This document shows, piece after piece, positions 37,979 to 48,458 of a stretch of 64,000 nucleotides of DNA. The stretch's first letter is position 1, and each line of letters starts with the position of its first letter. The notes beneath the pieces were generated by a model. The model saw only the letters and a program-made list of their open reading frames with translations, was not told the origin of the DNA and searched no databases. The stretch is from Nitrospira sp. GTDB lineage: Bacteria; Nitrospirota; Nitrospiria; Nitrospirales; Nitrospiraceae. The DNA is taken from NCBI GenBank assembly GCA_013140455.1, contig JABFSU010000039.1, positions 1-64,000 of the forward strand, written 5' to 3'. The translations under genes were made by a program, and so were the position numbers.

Positions 37979-40672
37979 TTAAGCCTTTTCGATACTGACC
38001 CACGTGTGTTTGAAGGATGGCACGCCGGTGACGGCATCCACCTGTACGGCCATCAAGTCTTTGACCGGGGGTTCATTGAAATGTTCCGGGAAGAAGCAGG
38101 TGTTCGGCGCCTGTGCTATATCGGGCTGCACGCCCAGTTGGAGTGAGCCTCGTTCCGAGGTCACGCGAACCTTTGTGCCTTCTTGGAGTCCCAGTCGTTG
38201 CATATCGCCTGCGTTCATCCGAAGTTTGCCGGTGTTCGGCGCAATGTTAATCAGTCCCGGCGCTTCTGTCGACATCTTGCCTGAATGGACGAGCAATTGT
38301 CCCATCACCAGTGCGAAGGGCCGTTTGGCATCGGTGACCGGTGCCGTGGCGCGATAACGAGTTTTCACTTCGGCGGCGTACCCGTTGGTCAGGTACTGAT
38401 CGGGAGCCGGTGTCACTTTACGCGGCTGGCCGAGGTTGTAGTACCCGGGCAAGAGTTTCATGATCTCAGTTTGAATGTCGTTGGCCGATTCGTATCCCCA
38501 CTGGGCCCCCAGTGCATTGGCCAGCGCGGTCATAATGTGCCAGTCCGGCAGGCTTTCTCCCACGGGATCCATGGCCTGGCGCACGCGCAGGACGCGCCCT
38601 TCCAGATTTGTAAACGTTCCCTCTTTCTCCGCGTAGGTGCAGGCGGGCAGGACAAAATGAGCCTGCCGGCCGGTGTCGGTCAAGAAGGGATCCTGCACCA
38701 CCAACAGTTCGAGCCGTTCGAGCGCGCTGCGAACTTCAACCGAAGCCGGGAGTGTGGCCAAGGGGTTTTCGCCGATGACATACAGAGCCTTGATCTGACC
38801 GCTTTTGCAGCGCTTCAAAATTTCCATCAGGTTGGCGCCGGTTGCAGTGGCGGGTAACGTGGTTTCCCATGCCTTGCTGAATCGATCACGCGCTGCCGTA
38901 TCGTCGTAACGGCCCTGGCCGGGTAAGAATTCAGGCGCGACGCCCATGTCGACGGCGCCCTGCTCATTTGGTTCCTCGGTCAGGGTGTTGACGCCGCAAC
39001 CGGGCTGGCCGAGCTTTCCAGTAATCCAGGCCAGGTCGATGAGCTTCAACACATTCTGATAGCCATCAGGCCGCCGCACGATACCCTCTGCGCAGAGGAA
39101 AATAGAACGTGGCACTTCGGCCATGATGGCGGAGATTTCTCGATAGGCGTCGCCGGAAATTCCGGTGTACGTGGCAATCTGTTCAAGTGAGATGTTCGCC
39201 AAGGCGGCTTTCAAAGCTTCGTAGGCTTTCGGGTGCTTGCTGATGGCATTTTCGTCGACGAGATCCTGATCGATGGTAGCTTTGACGAGGCCATCGATGA
39301 CCCATCCCTCTGTGCCTGGCTTGATGAGGAACGGATGGGAGGCCAGCTTGCCGATGTTTGTGACGGTCGAGTCGAGAACGACCACCTGCGCTTTGTAGAC
39401 CCGAATGGCTTCCTTTATGCGAACCGCGGTCAAGGGGTTGGTCTCGGTGATGTTGGAGCCGATTACCAGAATGGCCTTGGCTTTGGTGAGATCTTCCCAG
39501 TCGTTGGGAGTCCGGCCGAAGCCCAGGGCATGGCGCGAGGCATGGACGAAATTCATGTGGCCGTAACGGGCACTGCTGTCGAGATGATTGCTGCCGAACA
39601 CGGTCCGCATGAGTTTTTGGAACAGATAAAGTTCTTCGTTCGTGCAACGGGCGGTAATCAGTCCGGCAATCGCATCCGCGCCGTGCTTCTGCTTCACGTC
39701 GGTGAAGCGGTCGACGACTTGGTGCATCGCTTCGAGCCAGGGTTTCGGCACGAGCTGATTGCCCTCGCGCACCAGAGGCTGGGTGAGCCGGGTTTTGCTG
39801 TCGAGATATTCGAATCCGAACCGCCCCCGCACGCAGAGTCCGCCATGTCCTTTGGCGGTTTCCTCGCGATCGCCCCATTTGTTTTTCCAGGACAGGGGGG
39901 AGGTCACCCGGATGACTTCGGAGTCTTTCGTTTCAAGATAGAGCTGGCAGCCGTCACCGCAATAATTACACGTAGTGGCGGTCTTTTTCATCTGCCAGGG
40001 CTTGTAGAGGTATTTCGAATACTTGTTCGTGATCGCACCGACGGGGCATACGGCGAGACAGTCGCCGCAGAATTCGCAGGATAAGGGGAGATCACCCTTG
40101 GCCACGACCTGGTTGAATCCGCCCTTTTTCATGAATTGCAGGGCGTCGATCATCAGTACGTCTTTGCAGACGTTGATGCATTCGGCGCAGGCGATACAGC
40201 GATTCATGTTGAAGTCGAGCACCAGGCTGCGGGTATCTTCCGGAATGAATTTCTGCTTGGCGCTGGCCAAGTTGGTCACACCGTGCTGGAACGCCATGTC
40301 CTGGAGTTCGCAGTGACCGTCCGCGTCACAGACGGGACAATCCAGCGGATGAACCGAGAGATGTTTCTCGACGGCTTTCTTTCGCGCCAGGAAGAGATCC
40401 TCCCCTTCCGTCCGGATCACCATCCCGGCGGTGGCTTTGGCCGTGCATGAGCGAACCGGAGCCTTCTTGCCCTCCTGCATGACGAGGCACATCCCGCACG
40501 AGCCAAAGGGGTCGAAGGTATAGTGGTAGCACATGGCCGGGATGATCTTGCCGGTGCTGGAAATCACGTCGTACAGCGAGACACCGTCTTTGGCGACGAC
40601 GGTTTTCCCGTCAATGCTGAGTTCAATCGACGTCGCTTCGACATCCGGATTGGTGGCTGGCTTCAAGCCCAT
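37979..40672 (-). CDS. nuoG: NADH-quinone oxidoreductase subunit G
   Basis: 2Fe-2S N-terminus (CYHYTFDPFGSCGMCLV), HPLDCPVCDADGHCELQ, CIACAECINVC, molybdopterin-like region. Confidence 0.94.
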   Translation of the reverse strand: MGLKPATNPDVEATSIELSIDGKTVVAKDGVSLYDVISSTGKIIPAMCYHYTFDPFGSCGMCLVMQEGKKAPVRSCTAKATAGMVIRTEGEDLFLARKKAVEKHLSVHPLDCPVCDADGHCELQDMAFQHGVTNLASAKQKFIPEDTRSLVLDFNMNRCIACAECINVCKDVLMIDALQFMKKGGFNQVVAKGDLPLSCEFCGDCLAVCPVGAITNKYSKYLYKPWQMKKTATTCNYCGDGCQLYLETKDSEVIRVTSPLSWKNKWGDREETAKGHGGLCVRGRFGFEYLDSKTRLTQPLVREGNQLVPKPWLEAMHQVVDRFTDVKQKHGADAIAGLITARCTNEELYLFQKLMRTVFGSNHLDSSARYGHMNFVHASRHALGFGRTPNDWEDLTKAKAILVIGSNITETNPLTAVRIKEAIRVYKAQVVVLDSTVTNIGKLASHPFLIKPGTEGWVIDGLVKATIDQDLVDENAISKHPKAYEALKAALANISLEQIATYTGISGDAYREISAIMAEVPRSIFLCAEGIVRRPDGYQNVLKLIDLAWITGKLGQPGCGVNTLTEEPNEQGAVDMGVAPEFLPGQGRYDDTAARDRFSKAWETTLPATATGANLMEILKRCKSGQIKALYVIGENPLATLPASVEVRSALERLELLVVQDPFLTDTGRQAHFVLPACTYAEKEGTFTNLEGRVLRVRQAMDPVGESLPDWHIMTALANALGAQWGYESANDIQTEIMKLLPGYYNLGQPRKVTPAPDQYLTNGYAAEVKTRYRATAPVTDAKRPFALVMGQLLVHSGKMSTEAPGLINIAPNTGKLRMNAGDMQRLGLQEGTKVRVTSERGSLQLGVQPDIAQAPNTCFFPEHFNEPPVKDLMAVQVDAVTGVPSFKHTWVSIEKA

Positions 40673-40697
40673 GGTTCGAATCCTTGTCTCTCTCTGG

Positions 40698-41942
40698 CTA
40701 CCGGTCGCATTCGCCCATGACGATATCGTATGTGCCGAACAGCGTAATCGCGTCGGCGATCATATATCCGCGTGACATGTAATCAAATGCGCCCATATGG
40801 ATGAAGGAGGGGGCGCGGATTTTCAGGCGGTAGGGTTTCCCACCGCCTGTGCTGACAATGTGGAATCCCAGCTCGCCTTTGTGCGCTTCCGTTCCACAAT
40901 AGATTTCACCTGCAGGGGCATTGAAGCCCTGCGAGAAGAGTTTGAATTGCTGAATCATCGATTCAAGATTGGTGAAGACCCGTTCTTTCGGCGGCAGGGT
41001 GACACTCGGGACGTCCGCCATGATCGGACCTTCCTGCATCTGTTCGAGGCATTGCCGGATGATTTTCACGCTCTCGTACAGCTCCATGACCCGGATCCAA
41101 TACCGATCGTAGGTGTCGCCGTTTTTCCCCACGGGGACACTGAACTCACACTTGGGGTAGGCCGAATACGGTTCGTATTTGCGCAGGTCGTAATCGACGC
41201 CTGATCCTCGCAACGTCGGGCCGCTGAGGCCGAAGCTGACGGCATCTTCCGCCGAGATGACGGCGACGCCTTTCGTGCGTGCGACCCAGATACGGTTCGT
41301 TTCCAGGAAGATGATGTACTCATCGATCTTGGGAGGGAAGTAGTCGAGAAACTTTTTGAGTTTGTCGAGCAACGACGGGGTGAAGTCGCGCTCGACTCCG
41401 CCGATCCGGTACCAACTGGTCGTTAGGCGGGCACCGCAGAGTTCATCGAACCAGTCCAACAGGATTTCCCGGTCGCGGAAGCAATAGAAGAACACCGTCA
41501 TGGCCCCGATATCGAGCGCCTGGGTTCCCAGCCAGAACTGATGACCGATGATGCGTTGAACTTCCGCGACGATGGTACGGAGGTACTCGGCCCGCTCCGG
41601 CACCTGGAGATTCAGCAGCTTTTCGACGGCGCGGCAATAGGCGAAGTTGTTGTACATCGCACAGACATAATCAAGCCGGTCGGTATGGGGAATGAATTGA
41701 TGATACGTGCCGTCTTCGGCCAGTTTTTCAACGCCACGGTGGAGAAAACCCAGGACCGGTGTGGATTTTACGAGCCGTTCACCCTCCAGCTCCAGGATTA
41801 CTTTGAGCACACCATGGGTGCTGGGATGCTGAGGTCCCATGTTGAGGAGCAATTCTTCGGTGCGAAGTGTCGGGAGCGACTCGCTCTCCGGATGCTCCGG
41901 ATCGACTTTATAGACGGTGGTTCTCTGATCTTCAAACGCCAT
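40698..41942 (-). CDS. nuoD: NADH-quinone oxidoreductase subunit D
   Basis: LLLNMGPQHPSTHGVLKVILELEGE; HRGVEKLAEDGTYHQFIPHTDRLDYV. Confidence 0.96.
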   Translation of the reverse strand: MAFEDQRTTVYKVDPEHPESESLPTLRTEELLLNMGPQHPSTHGVLKVILELEGERLVKSTPVLGFLHRGVEKLAEDGTYHQFIPHTDRLDYVCAMYNNFAYCRAVEKLLNLQVPERAEYLRTIVAEVQRIIGHQFWLGTQALDIGAMTVFFYCFRDREILLDWFDELCGARLTTSWYRIGGVERDFTPSLLDKLKKFLDYFPPKIDEYIIFLETNRIWVARTKGVAVISAEDAVSFGLSGPTLRGSGVDYDLRKYEPYSAYPKCEFSVPVGKNGDTYDRYWIRVMELYESVKIIRQCLEQMQEGPIMADVPSVTLPPKERVFTNLESMIQQFKLFSQGFNAPAGEIYCGTEAHKGELGFHIVSTGGGKPYRLKIRAPSFIHMGAFDYMSRGYMIADAITLFGTYDIVMGECDR

Positions 41943-41956
41943 TGTGCGTCTCGTTC

Positions 41957-42454
41957 CTACCGTGGCACTTCATCAAGAAAGTCGAAGGTGTCCCGCCACC
42001 CCTTGCCGCGGAGCGGGAAATCCTTCCGGAGCGGATACCCTTCCGTGTAATCGTCAGGCATGAGAATGCGGCGCAGGTCCGGGTGATTGCGGAAGCGGAT
42101 GCCCATCATGTCGTAGACTTCGCGCTCCATGAAATCAGCACCCTTCCAGATGTCGGTCAACGAATCGACGATGCAATCCGGTTCGGGCACTCTGGCCTTG
42201 AGTCTGATCCGTTGGCGCTTCCTGATCGAGTAAAATTCCCAGACGACTTCGAAGCGCTCCTCGTCGTCGGGCCAATCGACGGAACTGACATGGACGATGT
42301 AATCAAAGTCCATTCCCGGATCGTCGTGCAGGAACTGGGCAACTTCATGAACCTTTTCTCGCGTGACGGTCACGGATACATCGCCCCGCCATTCAGTGGA
42401 TGACACAAAGCCTACGGGAAAGGTGTCCTGAACTCGTTGAGCTAGTTGGTGCAT
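41957..42454 (-). CDS. nuoC: NADH-quinone oxidoreductase subunit C
   Basis: ADFMEREVYDMMGIRFRNHPDLRRILMPDDYTEGYPLRKDFPLRG. Confidence 0.95.
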   Translation of the reverse strand: MHQLAQRVQDTFPVGFVSSTEWRGDVSVTVTREKVHEVAQFLHDDPGMDFDYIVHVSSVDWPDDEERFEVVWEFYSIRKRQRIRLKARVPEPDCIVDSLTDIWKGADFMEREVYDMMGIRFRNHPDLRRILMPDDYTEGYPLRKDFPLRGKGWRDTFDFLDEVPR

Positions 42455-42464
42455 CGCGCCGTTC

Positions 42465-42992
42465 CTAAGCCTTCAAGCTGAATTTGACCTGGTCGGGCTG
42501 CGTGACAAAGACACGCTTTTGCATGATGCGCTCTTGTAGTTTCAGAATGCCATCGAACAACGCTTCCGGCGTGGGCGGGCAGCCAGGGACATAAATATCG
42601 ACGGGGACGAACCGGTCGACACCCTGGACGACGCTATAGCTATCATAGATATTGCCGGAGGTGGCGCACGAACCCATCGCGATGACGTACTTGGGTTCGG
42701 GCATCTGATCGTAAATCTTGCGGATCACAGGGGCCATCCGTCGGCAGACGGTTCCGGCGACAATCATCAGGTCCGACTGCCTGGGGGAGGCACGAAAGAC
42801 ACCGGCCCCATAGCGGTCCATGTCATAGCGGGATGACACGGCGGCAATCATTTCAATCGCGCAGCAGGCCAGTCCGAAAGTCATGGGCCAAAGCGAGCCT
42901 TTACGTGCCCAGTTTACGGCTTTTTCGACGGTAGTAGTAATGACATCGGGAGAGCCGTCTTTGTCTGGACGCCCCAGTTGGATCAGTCCCAT
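42465..42992 (-). CDS. nuoB: NADH-quinone oxidoreductase subunit B
   Basis: [70 protein letters not shown]. Confidence 0.97.
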   Translation of the reverse strand: MGLIQLGRPDKDGSPDVITTTVEKAVNWARKGSLWPMTFGLACCAIEMIAAVSSRYDMDRYGAGVFRASPRQSDLMIVAGTVCRRMAPVIRKIYDQMPEPKYVIAMGSCATSGNIYDSYSVVQGVDRFVPVDIYVPGCPPTPEALFDGILKLQERIMQKRVFVTQPDQVKFSLKA

Positions 42993-43366
42993 TCAAGTGC
43001 CCCTTTTCGCCAGGCGTAGACATATGCGACCAGGAACAGCGCGATAAACACCATCATTTCAACCAACCCAATGATTCCGAGCTTTTCGAATACGATGGCC
43101 CAAGGATAGAGAAAGATCACTTCAATGTCGAAGATCACGAACAGCATGGCGAAGACGTAGTACCGGACGGGAAACGGCATGCGGGCATCTGAAAATGGTT
43201 CGGATCCGCACTCGTAGGTCGATAGCTTTTCCGGCTCAGGATATCTCGGTTGCACAAAATAACTGATCACCAGCGTCACCACCCCGAATGCCAGAGCGAT
43301 GAATATGAATAGCAGTATCGGGAAATATCTGGTGAGGTACTCAAGCAGAAGATCAAGACCGCTCAT
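42983..43366 (-). CDS. nuoA: NADH-quinone oxidoreductase subunit A
   Basis: [41 protein letters not shown]. Confidence 0.95.
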   Translation of the reverse strand: MSGLDLLLEYLTRYFPILLFIFIALAFGVVTLVISYFVQPRYPEPEKLSTYECGSEPFSDARMPFPVRYYVFAMLFVIFDIEVIFLYPWAIVFEKLGIIGLVEMMVFIALFLVAYVYAWRKGALEWD

Positions 43367-43947
43367 CGTTCCCATCTCGCAAGATGTTGAACTGGAAAGA
43401 AGAGTCGAGATCTTAGTTCTGCGCTCTGGGGGATAGCAAGCGGACAAAGGACCTACGAAAAGCGACCCGAAAGCCCTAGGTCATGAGGATGCGGCACGTG
43501 TATATGAAAGAGCGGAAGCTTCTCACCGATTGATCGGTCTCGCGAAGTATTGAGTTTGTTAGAAGCGGGAGTGAGGCACGCGGTATTCTACTTTGGGATT
43601 CGAGGTAAGCGAGCAGTGGCAGGAGTTCGAAGCTGGATTGGAGGAGTTCCCTGGGAGAGATCCCATTCTGCTTCCAAGGGGGACAAGGCCTTCGCCTTCC
43701 GACGCCGGTGGATTTGGGTTTCGATCCGCGGTTGTTTCGCCGGATCGGGATTATACGGTGATTTTGGGAGAGTCATGTCCTCAGATGCCAATTCCCTTTG
43801 AGGGAGAGTGTTGATCGAATTCCTGTACGATAGCACCCTGCAAAAACCTCCGTCAAACTGCCGTGTAATCAGGAGAAATTCTTGACAATACCCTATTATT
43901 TGCTATGGTTTGCGAGGATCCACTCGCCTCAACCAAGGACAACTTTT

Positions 43948-45519
43948 ATGAAAACGACTACTTCTCTCCTCTTGGCCCTGGCATTGTGTGTGGTCGCGGC
44001 GCCGGCTGGAGCCCAGCCGGTTGATACGAGCACCATACGATTTGGAGAAGGCGCCTTAGCATTTGCTGAGGGAGCAATTCAAAAAACGACGCCTCGTGAT
44101 GGCATCGTGAACCTCATCACCGGTGATAATCAGTCGGCCGGTGATCGAATGATTCTTGGGCAAAATGATGCGTTGTATCTCAAGCTCGATAATCCCCATG
44201 ACGTCGCGCCAGGGGATCTGTATACCGTCTATCGTCGAGTGCGGAAGGTCTTTCACCCGGCCACGGGCGAATATTTTGGGTTTGTCGTTATACGGCTGGC
44301 GGTGGTGCAGGTGACGCAAGTGGATCATGCACTGACGACGGTTGAAGTCGTGCGGAGCTATGGGGTGATTGCCCCCGGCGATCCTGTGATGCGTTTTGTG
44401 CCACCGGTTTCTTCAGAAGAGCCCAGTCAAGTGAGTGATGTGGCGGAACTGCGGGGAATGATCGTCGAACTCCAGGCCGATAAGCCCATGACTCTTGTGT
44501 CGCAGTTCGATATTGTCTATCTCGACCGTGGAAAGGGAGATGGCCTCAGGAGCGGAGACCTTCTGGAGTTGCATCGCCACAGCCAGGGACTCCCGCCGCG
44601 GAAAATCGGACAATTGAAAGTGATCGCGACGGAGGATCGGACGGCGACGGCCATGATCCAGGGCGCTACGACCAGAGTCATGAAGGGAGATCGATTCAAA
44701 CTGGTAGGGCATTCTGCGCCGGTGGTTTTACCCGTCGAGACCCCCGTTCAGCCGCTGTCTCAGCCCAAGTCTCTCCAAATGGAGAAGACGGTGGCAGCGG
44801 TTCCCTCGGATCTCGTTGCCAGGAAGCTGAGGGTGCAAGATGCCGCGGGAGAGAGCCGGTTGAATCTTGGCGAAATCACGAATTTTCTCCGGTACGATTC
44901 AGGAGAGGCTTCAATTCGGCCGGAAGGATACAAAGTCCTGGATCAATTAATCGAGTATCTGCGCACTAGCGGAGACGCGCGAATGATCCGGGTCGAGGGC
45001 CATGCGGACAATGTTGAGATCGGTCCGACCCTGAAATCGCGGTATCCGAGCAATTGGGAGTTGTCCAAGGCCCGTGCGAGCGGCGTGCTTCGCTATCTCG
45101 TCGAAAAGGGTGGATTGGATTCGGCTCGCCTGGCGTCCGTCGGGTATGGTGATGGTCGCCCAGCTGCGACGAATGCGACGGAGGAGGGCCGGACCAGTAA
45201 TCGCCGTGTGGAGGTCCTGCTCTACGCCCCCGCCTCAACTGAGGCCAATCCTCCACAGCCGGTCATGCCAAAGACAGTGGACACGCTGGGTAGTGATCCT
45301 GGCAGCCTCAGCGCTAAGGGGGCTCACGATTCTTTATCTGTTCCTGCTGCACAGGATGCTGTTGGTGGTTCCTCTGATTCTTCAGCAATCGGACAGGATG
45401 CCCTCCCGGCCAACGATGGGCCCGGGACGCTCAGCCTTCCTGATTCTTCAGGCCCGGCTGGGCTCCCGGATCCGGCCGCGCAGGATTCGGCTGTACCCAC
45501 TGGTCGGCCCCTAGAGTAA
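43948..45519 (+). CDS. OmpA-family outer membrane protein
   Basis: Signal peptide; OmpA C-terminal domain (IRVEGHADNVEIG...NWELSKARASGVLRYLVEKGGLDSARLASVGYGDGRPAATNATEEGRTSNRRVEV). Confidence 0.9.
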   Translation: MKTTTSLLLALALCVVAAPAGAQPVDTSTIRFGEGALAFAEGAIQKTTPRDGIVNLITGDNQSAGDRMILGQNDALYLKLDNPHDVAPGDLYTVYRRVRKVFHPATGEYFGFVVIRLAVVQVTQVDHALTTVEVVRSYGVIAPGDPVMRFVPPVSSEEPSQVSDVAELRGMIVELQADKPMTLVSQFDIVYLDRGKGDGLRSGDLLELHRHSQGLPPRKIGQLKVIATEDRTATAMIQGATTRVMKGDRFKLVGHSAPVVLPVETPVQPLSQPKSLQMEKTVAAVPSDLVARKLRVQDAAGESRLNLGEITNFLRYDSGEASIRPEGYKVLDQLIEYLRTSGDARMIRVEGHADNVEIGPTLKSRYPSNWELSKARASGVLRYLVEKGGLDSARLASVGYGDGRPAATNATEEGRTSNRRVEVLLYAPASTEANPPQPVMPKTVDTLGSDPGSLSAKGAHDSLSVPAAQDAVGGSSDSSAIGQDALPANDGPGTLSLPDSSGPAGLPDPAAQDSAVPTGRPLE

Positions 45520-45526
45520 GTTTCTC

Positions 45527-45571
45527 GGTTCAATGGGCGGGCGCATGTCTCATGTGTCCGCCCATTGAACC
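45527..45571. terminator. Long intrinsic hairpin, probable terminator
   Basis: ggttcaatgggcgg ... ccgcccattgaacc perfect 14-bp arms, extending to a 21-bp stem (2 G-U) with loop tct. Confidence 0.6.
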
Positions 45572-45646
45572 GTTCTTCAGCGGTCAGCCTCCCCTCACTT
45601 TTTTCTCTTCATTGTTCTGGCTTTCGGCTCGCTGTTAGAATGCCGG

Positions 45647-47950
45647 ATGCCCATCGATTCTCGTCTACGTATCGATTGTCCGAATGCACCCATGTTTGCC
45701 GACGTGATTGTCCCGCGGCATCTGACGAAGACCTTCACCTATCTTGTTCCGCCGTCGCTTTTGAGCCGGGTTGGAGTGGGGCAGCGGGTTGTCGTGCCAT
45801 TTGGGCGAACGACGTTGGAGGGGGCGGTTATAGGATTGACTCGCGATTTGCCCAGCGGGGTGAATGTGTCCCAAATCAAGGCCATTACCTCGGTGTCGAA
45901 GGGCGATGGTCTATCCGGGTATTCTCCCGGGATGTTCGAGCTCTCGCGGCAGGTGGCCGAAGAATATATCGCTCCCTGGGGGCAGTGTTTACGGCTTGTG
46001 GCCCCGCCGGCTCGCGCAGTTGCTCAACCGAAATGGTGTTATATGGCCACACCACAGGGACGCCTGGCTTTGGAGCAAGGGAGTTGTCCGGACGCGCATC
46101 TTCCGCTACTCCAACGAATCGCGCGCAGGAAGAAGGGTCTTTCTGCTTCGACCATTCAATTGTCTCGACGGAACAGTGACCGTCAGGCCCTTCTGTTTCT
46201 CGAAGCTCAACAATGGATTCTCCGGAGCGAGGGAACCGTCTCCAATGGTCCGTCTCGTATCCGTCGGAGTGAGACCGAGAGTGAGCTTTCGACTCATGTA
46301 TGTGTGCCGATCGCTCCGGCGGTTGAGGTGATGGAGCGGATCCAAATGCTCATGCAGGCTTGTCCGACAAGGGTGCTGATCGACGGGGTCTTGGACTATC
46401 GAGTTGGTATCATGGCAAGGGCGGCCCAATTTGTTCTGGAACAAGGGCGGTCCGTGCTCATTATTATTGGTGAAGTGGTGCGAGCCCAGTGGTTGGCTCA
46501 GGTCCTTCAAGAGGCCACAACATACCCCGTCACGCTTCAGTCCCGCGGTGTGTCGGGAGTCGGTGGTGAACTGAATGGGAAGGTCACCCCGCAGATTGTG
46601 GTAGGAACCCGTTCAGCTATTTTTTATCCCCTTCGATCGATTGGGTTGATCTGGGTTGATGGGGAAGAAGATTCCGCCCTCAAAGAGCCTCAGGAGCCGC
46701 ACTATCATGCACGAGAAGTGGCATGGATGCGGGCGCAGCGCGAGTCTGCACTGTTGGTGTATGGATCTGCCCATCCGTCTCTGGAAGTGCGGAGCGTGGG
46801 CGAGATCGAAAGGGTGGCTCAATGCAGTGAGCCAGACAGTTTCCCCCAGATCGAACTGGTAGATATGAGCCGGGAGTACGGCGGAGCGCCATTCAGCGCG
46901 ACCCTCACGGCCGCTCTGCGAGCCACAGTGGCGCAACAAGATCGCGCGATTCTGTTTCTCAACCGCCGGGGATATGCCGGGGCTCTCGTCTGTCGCGATT
47001 GTGGATGGGTGCCGCGCTGTGCTTCGTGTGCCGTCGCCTTCGTGTACTACCGGGAGTCCGCGCGTCTGGTCTGTCGCTATTGCGGGTGTAGAGAGTCGCT
47101 GCCCGAAATCTGTGGCGCCTGTGGAGCGTCACGCTTAAGCCCGATTGGGGAAGGAACAGAGCGAATCGAGCAGGAAGTCCGCCGGCTCTTTCCCGGGGCA
47201 CGGATTCTCCGAATTGATCGCGACACGACTCGTGGGGTGGTGTCCACGCGTCGACTGTGGCAGCAAGTCCATTCCCGGACCTGGGACATCCTGATCGGGA
47301 CACAGGCATTGTTTCAACGGGAGCCCATTCTGCCGGTCGGTCTCGTTGGGATTGTCCATGCCGATTCCGGTCTGCACCTCCCGGATTTTCGGGCGGCTGA
47401 ACGGACCCATCAGTTGTTGATTGATGCGGTGAATCTGGCGCGGCCGGCGCCTTCAGGGGGGCGTGTCATCTTGCAGACTTCTTTGCCGATGCATCACGTT
47501 ATGCAAGCGGTGGCCGCGCACGATCCGGCTTTATTTTATGATGAAGAGATTGAGGCGCGTCGCTTGTTGGGTTACCCGCCGGTCCAGCATCTCATCTACT
47601 TGACGGTGTCAGGGAAAGATCGGCGGCTGACCGAGTTGGCGGCGCAGCGATGGGTGAGTGAGTTACACAAGATTCTATCTGTTCGTCCAGCTGCGACACC
47701 ATCTGGATTAGCATCGGCGCAGCAGAGTCTATCGGCGGATCCACAGAGTCAGGGGATCGTCGTTCTCGGACCGGTGGCGGCGACAGGGGTAGGCTCCAGA
47801 GGAACATTGGGGTGGCACATCATGGTCAAGGGTGGAGATCGCACGGCGATGCGTGACGGAGTCCGCCGATCGCTCGAGACGATGGAACGAGCGTATCCGG
47901 GTCGAAGCTTCAAGTTTAGTGTTGATGTCGATCCGGTCGATATGGGGTAA
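45647..47950 (+). CDS. priA: Primosomal protein N' (PriA helicase)
   Basis: RAILFLNRRGYAGALVCRDCGWVPRCASC; RYCGCRESLPEICGACGASRLSPIGEGTERIEQEVRRLFP; Cys-rich zinc-binding region. Confidence 0.93.
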   Translation: MPIDSRLRIDCPNAPMFADVIVPRHLTKTFTYLVPPSLLSRVGVGQRVVVPFGRTTLEGAVIGLTRDLPSGVNVSQIKAITSVSKGDGLSGYSPGMFELSRQVAEEYIAPWGQCLRLVAPPARAVAQPKWCYMATPQGRLALEQGSCPDAHLPLLQRIARRKKGLSASTIQLSRRNSDRQALLFLEAQQWILRSEGTVSNGPSRIRRSETESELSTHVCVPIAPAVEVMERIQMLMQACPTRVLIDGVLDYRVGIMARAAQFVLEQGRSVLIIIGEVVRAQWLAQVLQEATTYPVTLQSRGVSGVGGELNGKVTPQIVVGTRSAIFYPLRSIGLIWVDGEEDSALKEPQEPHYHAREVAWMRAQRESALLVYGSAHPSLEVRSVGEIERVAQCSEPDSFPQIELVDMSREYGGAPFSATLTAALRATVAQQDRAILFLNRRGYAGALVCRDCGWVPRCASCAVAFVYYRESARLVCRYCGCRESLPEICGACGASRLSPIGEGTERIEQEVRRLFPGARILRIDRDTTRGVVSTRRLWQQVHSRTWDILIGTQALFQREPILPVGLVGIVHADSGLHLPDFRAAERTHQLLIDAVNLARPAPSGGRVILQTSLPMHHVMQAVAAHDPALFYDEEIEARRLLGYPPVQHLIYLTVSGKDRRLTELAAQRWVSELHKILSVRPAATPSGLASAQQSLSADPQSQGIVVLGPVAATGVGSRGTLGWHIMVKGGDRTAMRDGVRRSLETMERAYPGRSFKFSVDVDPVDMG

Positions 47951-47954
47951 GGGA

Positions 47955-48431
47955 CTATCGCTTTTTCTGGCGTGAGGGCCGTTTGGTGTGTTCAGGTGTG
48001 GAGGGGGTGGTCGGGGGAGTGGGTGTTCCAGGCTTTCGTTTGAACAGGCCGTAGGAAAAGGACATCCAAAAGACCGACGAGAACAGACCAAGGACCACCG
48101 CGGAGAGAATCGTACCCATTTCTTCATCAGAGGGTACTAATGCAGCTGATTTGAGCTGTAGCATTAGTTGCAGCGGCCACGCGAAACTCTCGAGCCCGAG
48201 CAACAGTGTCGACCAGGCCCAAATCTCCGTGATGGTACAGCACTTCCAATATAAAAACGATCCGACCAGCGCGACCCACAGGACAATCACCTCGGGCACC
48301 AGCGTGCCCCAGAGCAGCCAGAATCCTATGGCCACGACGAGTGTGCCGAGGCTGATATTCAGCAGCAGGATTCTTTGAGTGGCTGGAGGCATGGAGGCGG
48401 CAGTGTGCCGGGCAGGATGCCGTGATGTCAA
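47955..48431 (-). CDS. Hypothetical membrane protein
   Basis: 158 aa with several TM segments and a Pro/Thr/Lys-rich tail. Confidence 0.6.
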   Translation of the reverse strand: MTSRHPARHTAASMPPATQRILLLNISLGTLVVAIGFWLLWGTLVPEVIVLWVALVGSFLYWKCCTITEIWAWSTLLLGLESFAWPLQLMLQLKSAALVPSDEEMGTILSAVVLGLFSSVFWMSFSYGLFKRKPGTPTPPTTPSTPEHTKRPSRQKKR

Positions 48432-48458
48432 TGCGGAGTGAGGGATTATGGACGTGAG

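Noticed and set aside
39233-40084. 283-aa + strand ORF
   Set aside because: Antisense to nuoG, whose FeS motifs are unambiguous.
43450-43880. Short overlapping ORFs upstream of the OmpA gene (e.g. 43550-43801, 43588-43836)
   Set aside because: Several frames open at once with no RBS or motifs; more likely leader/intergenic sequence.
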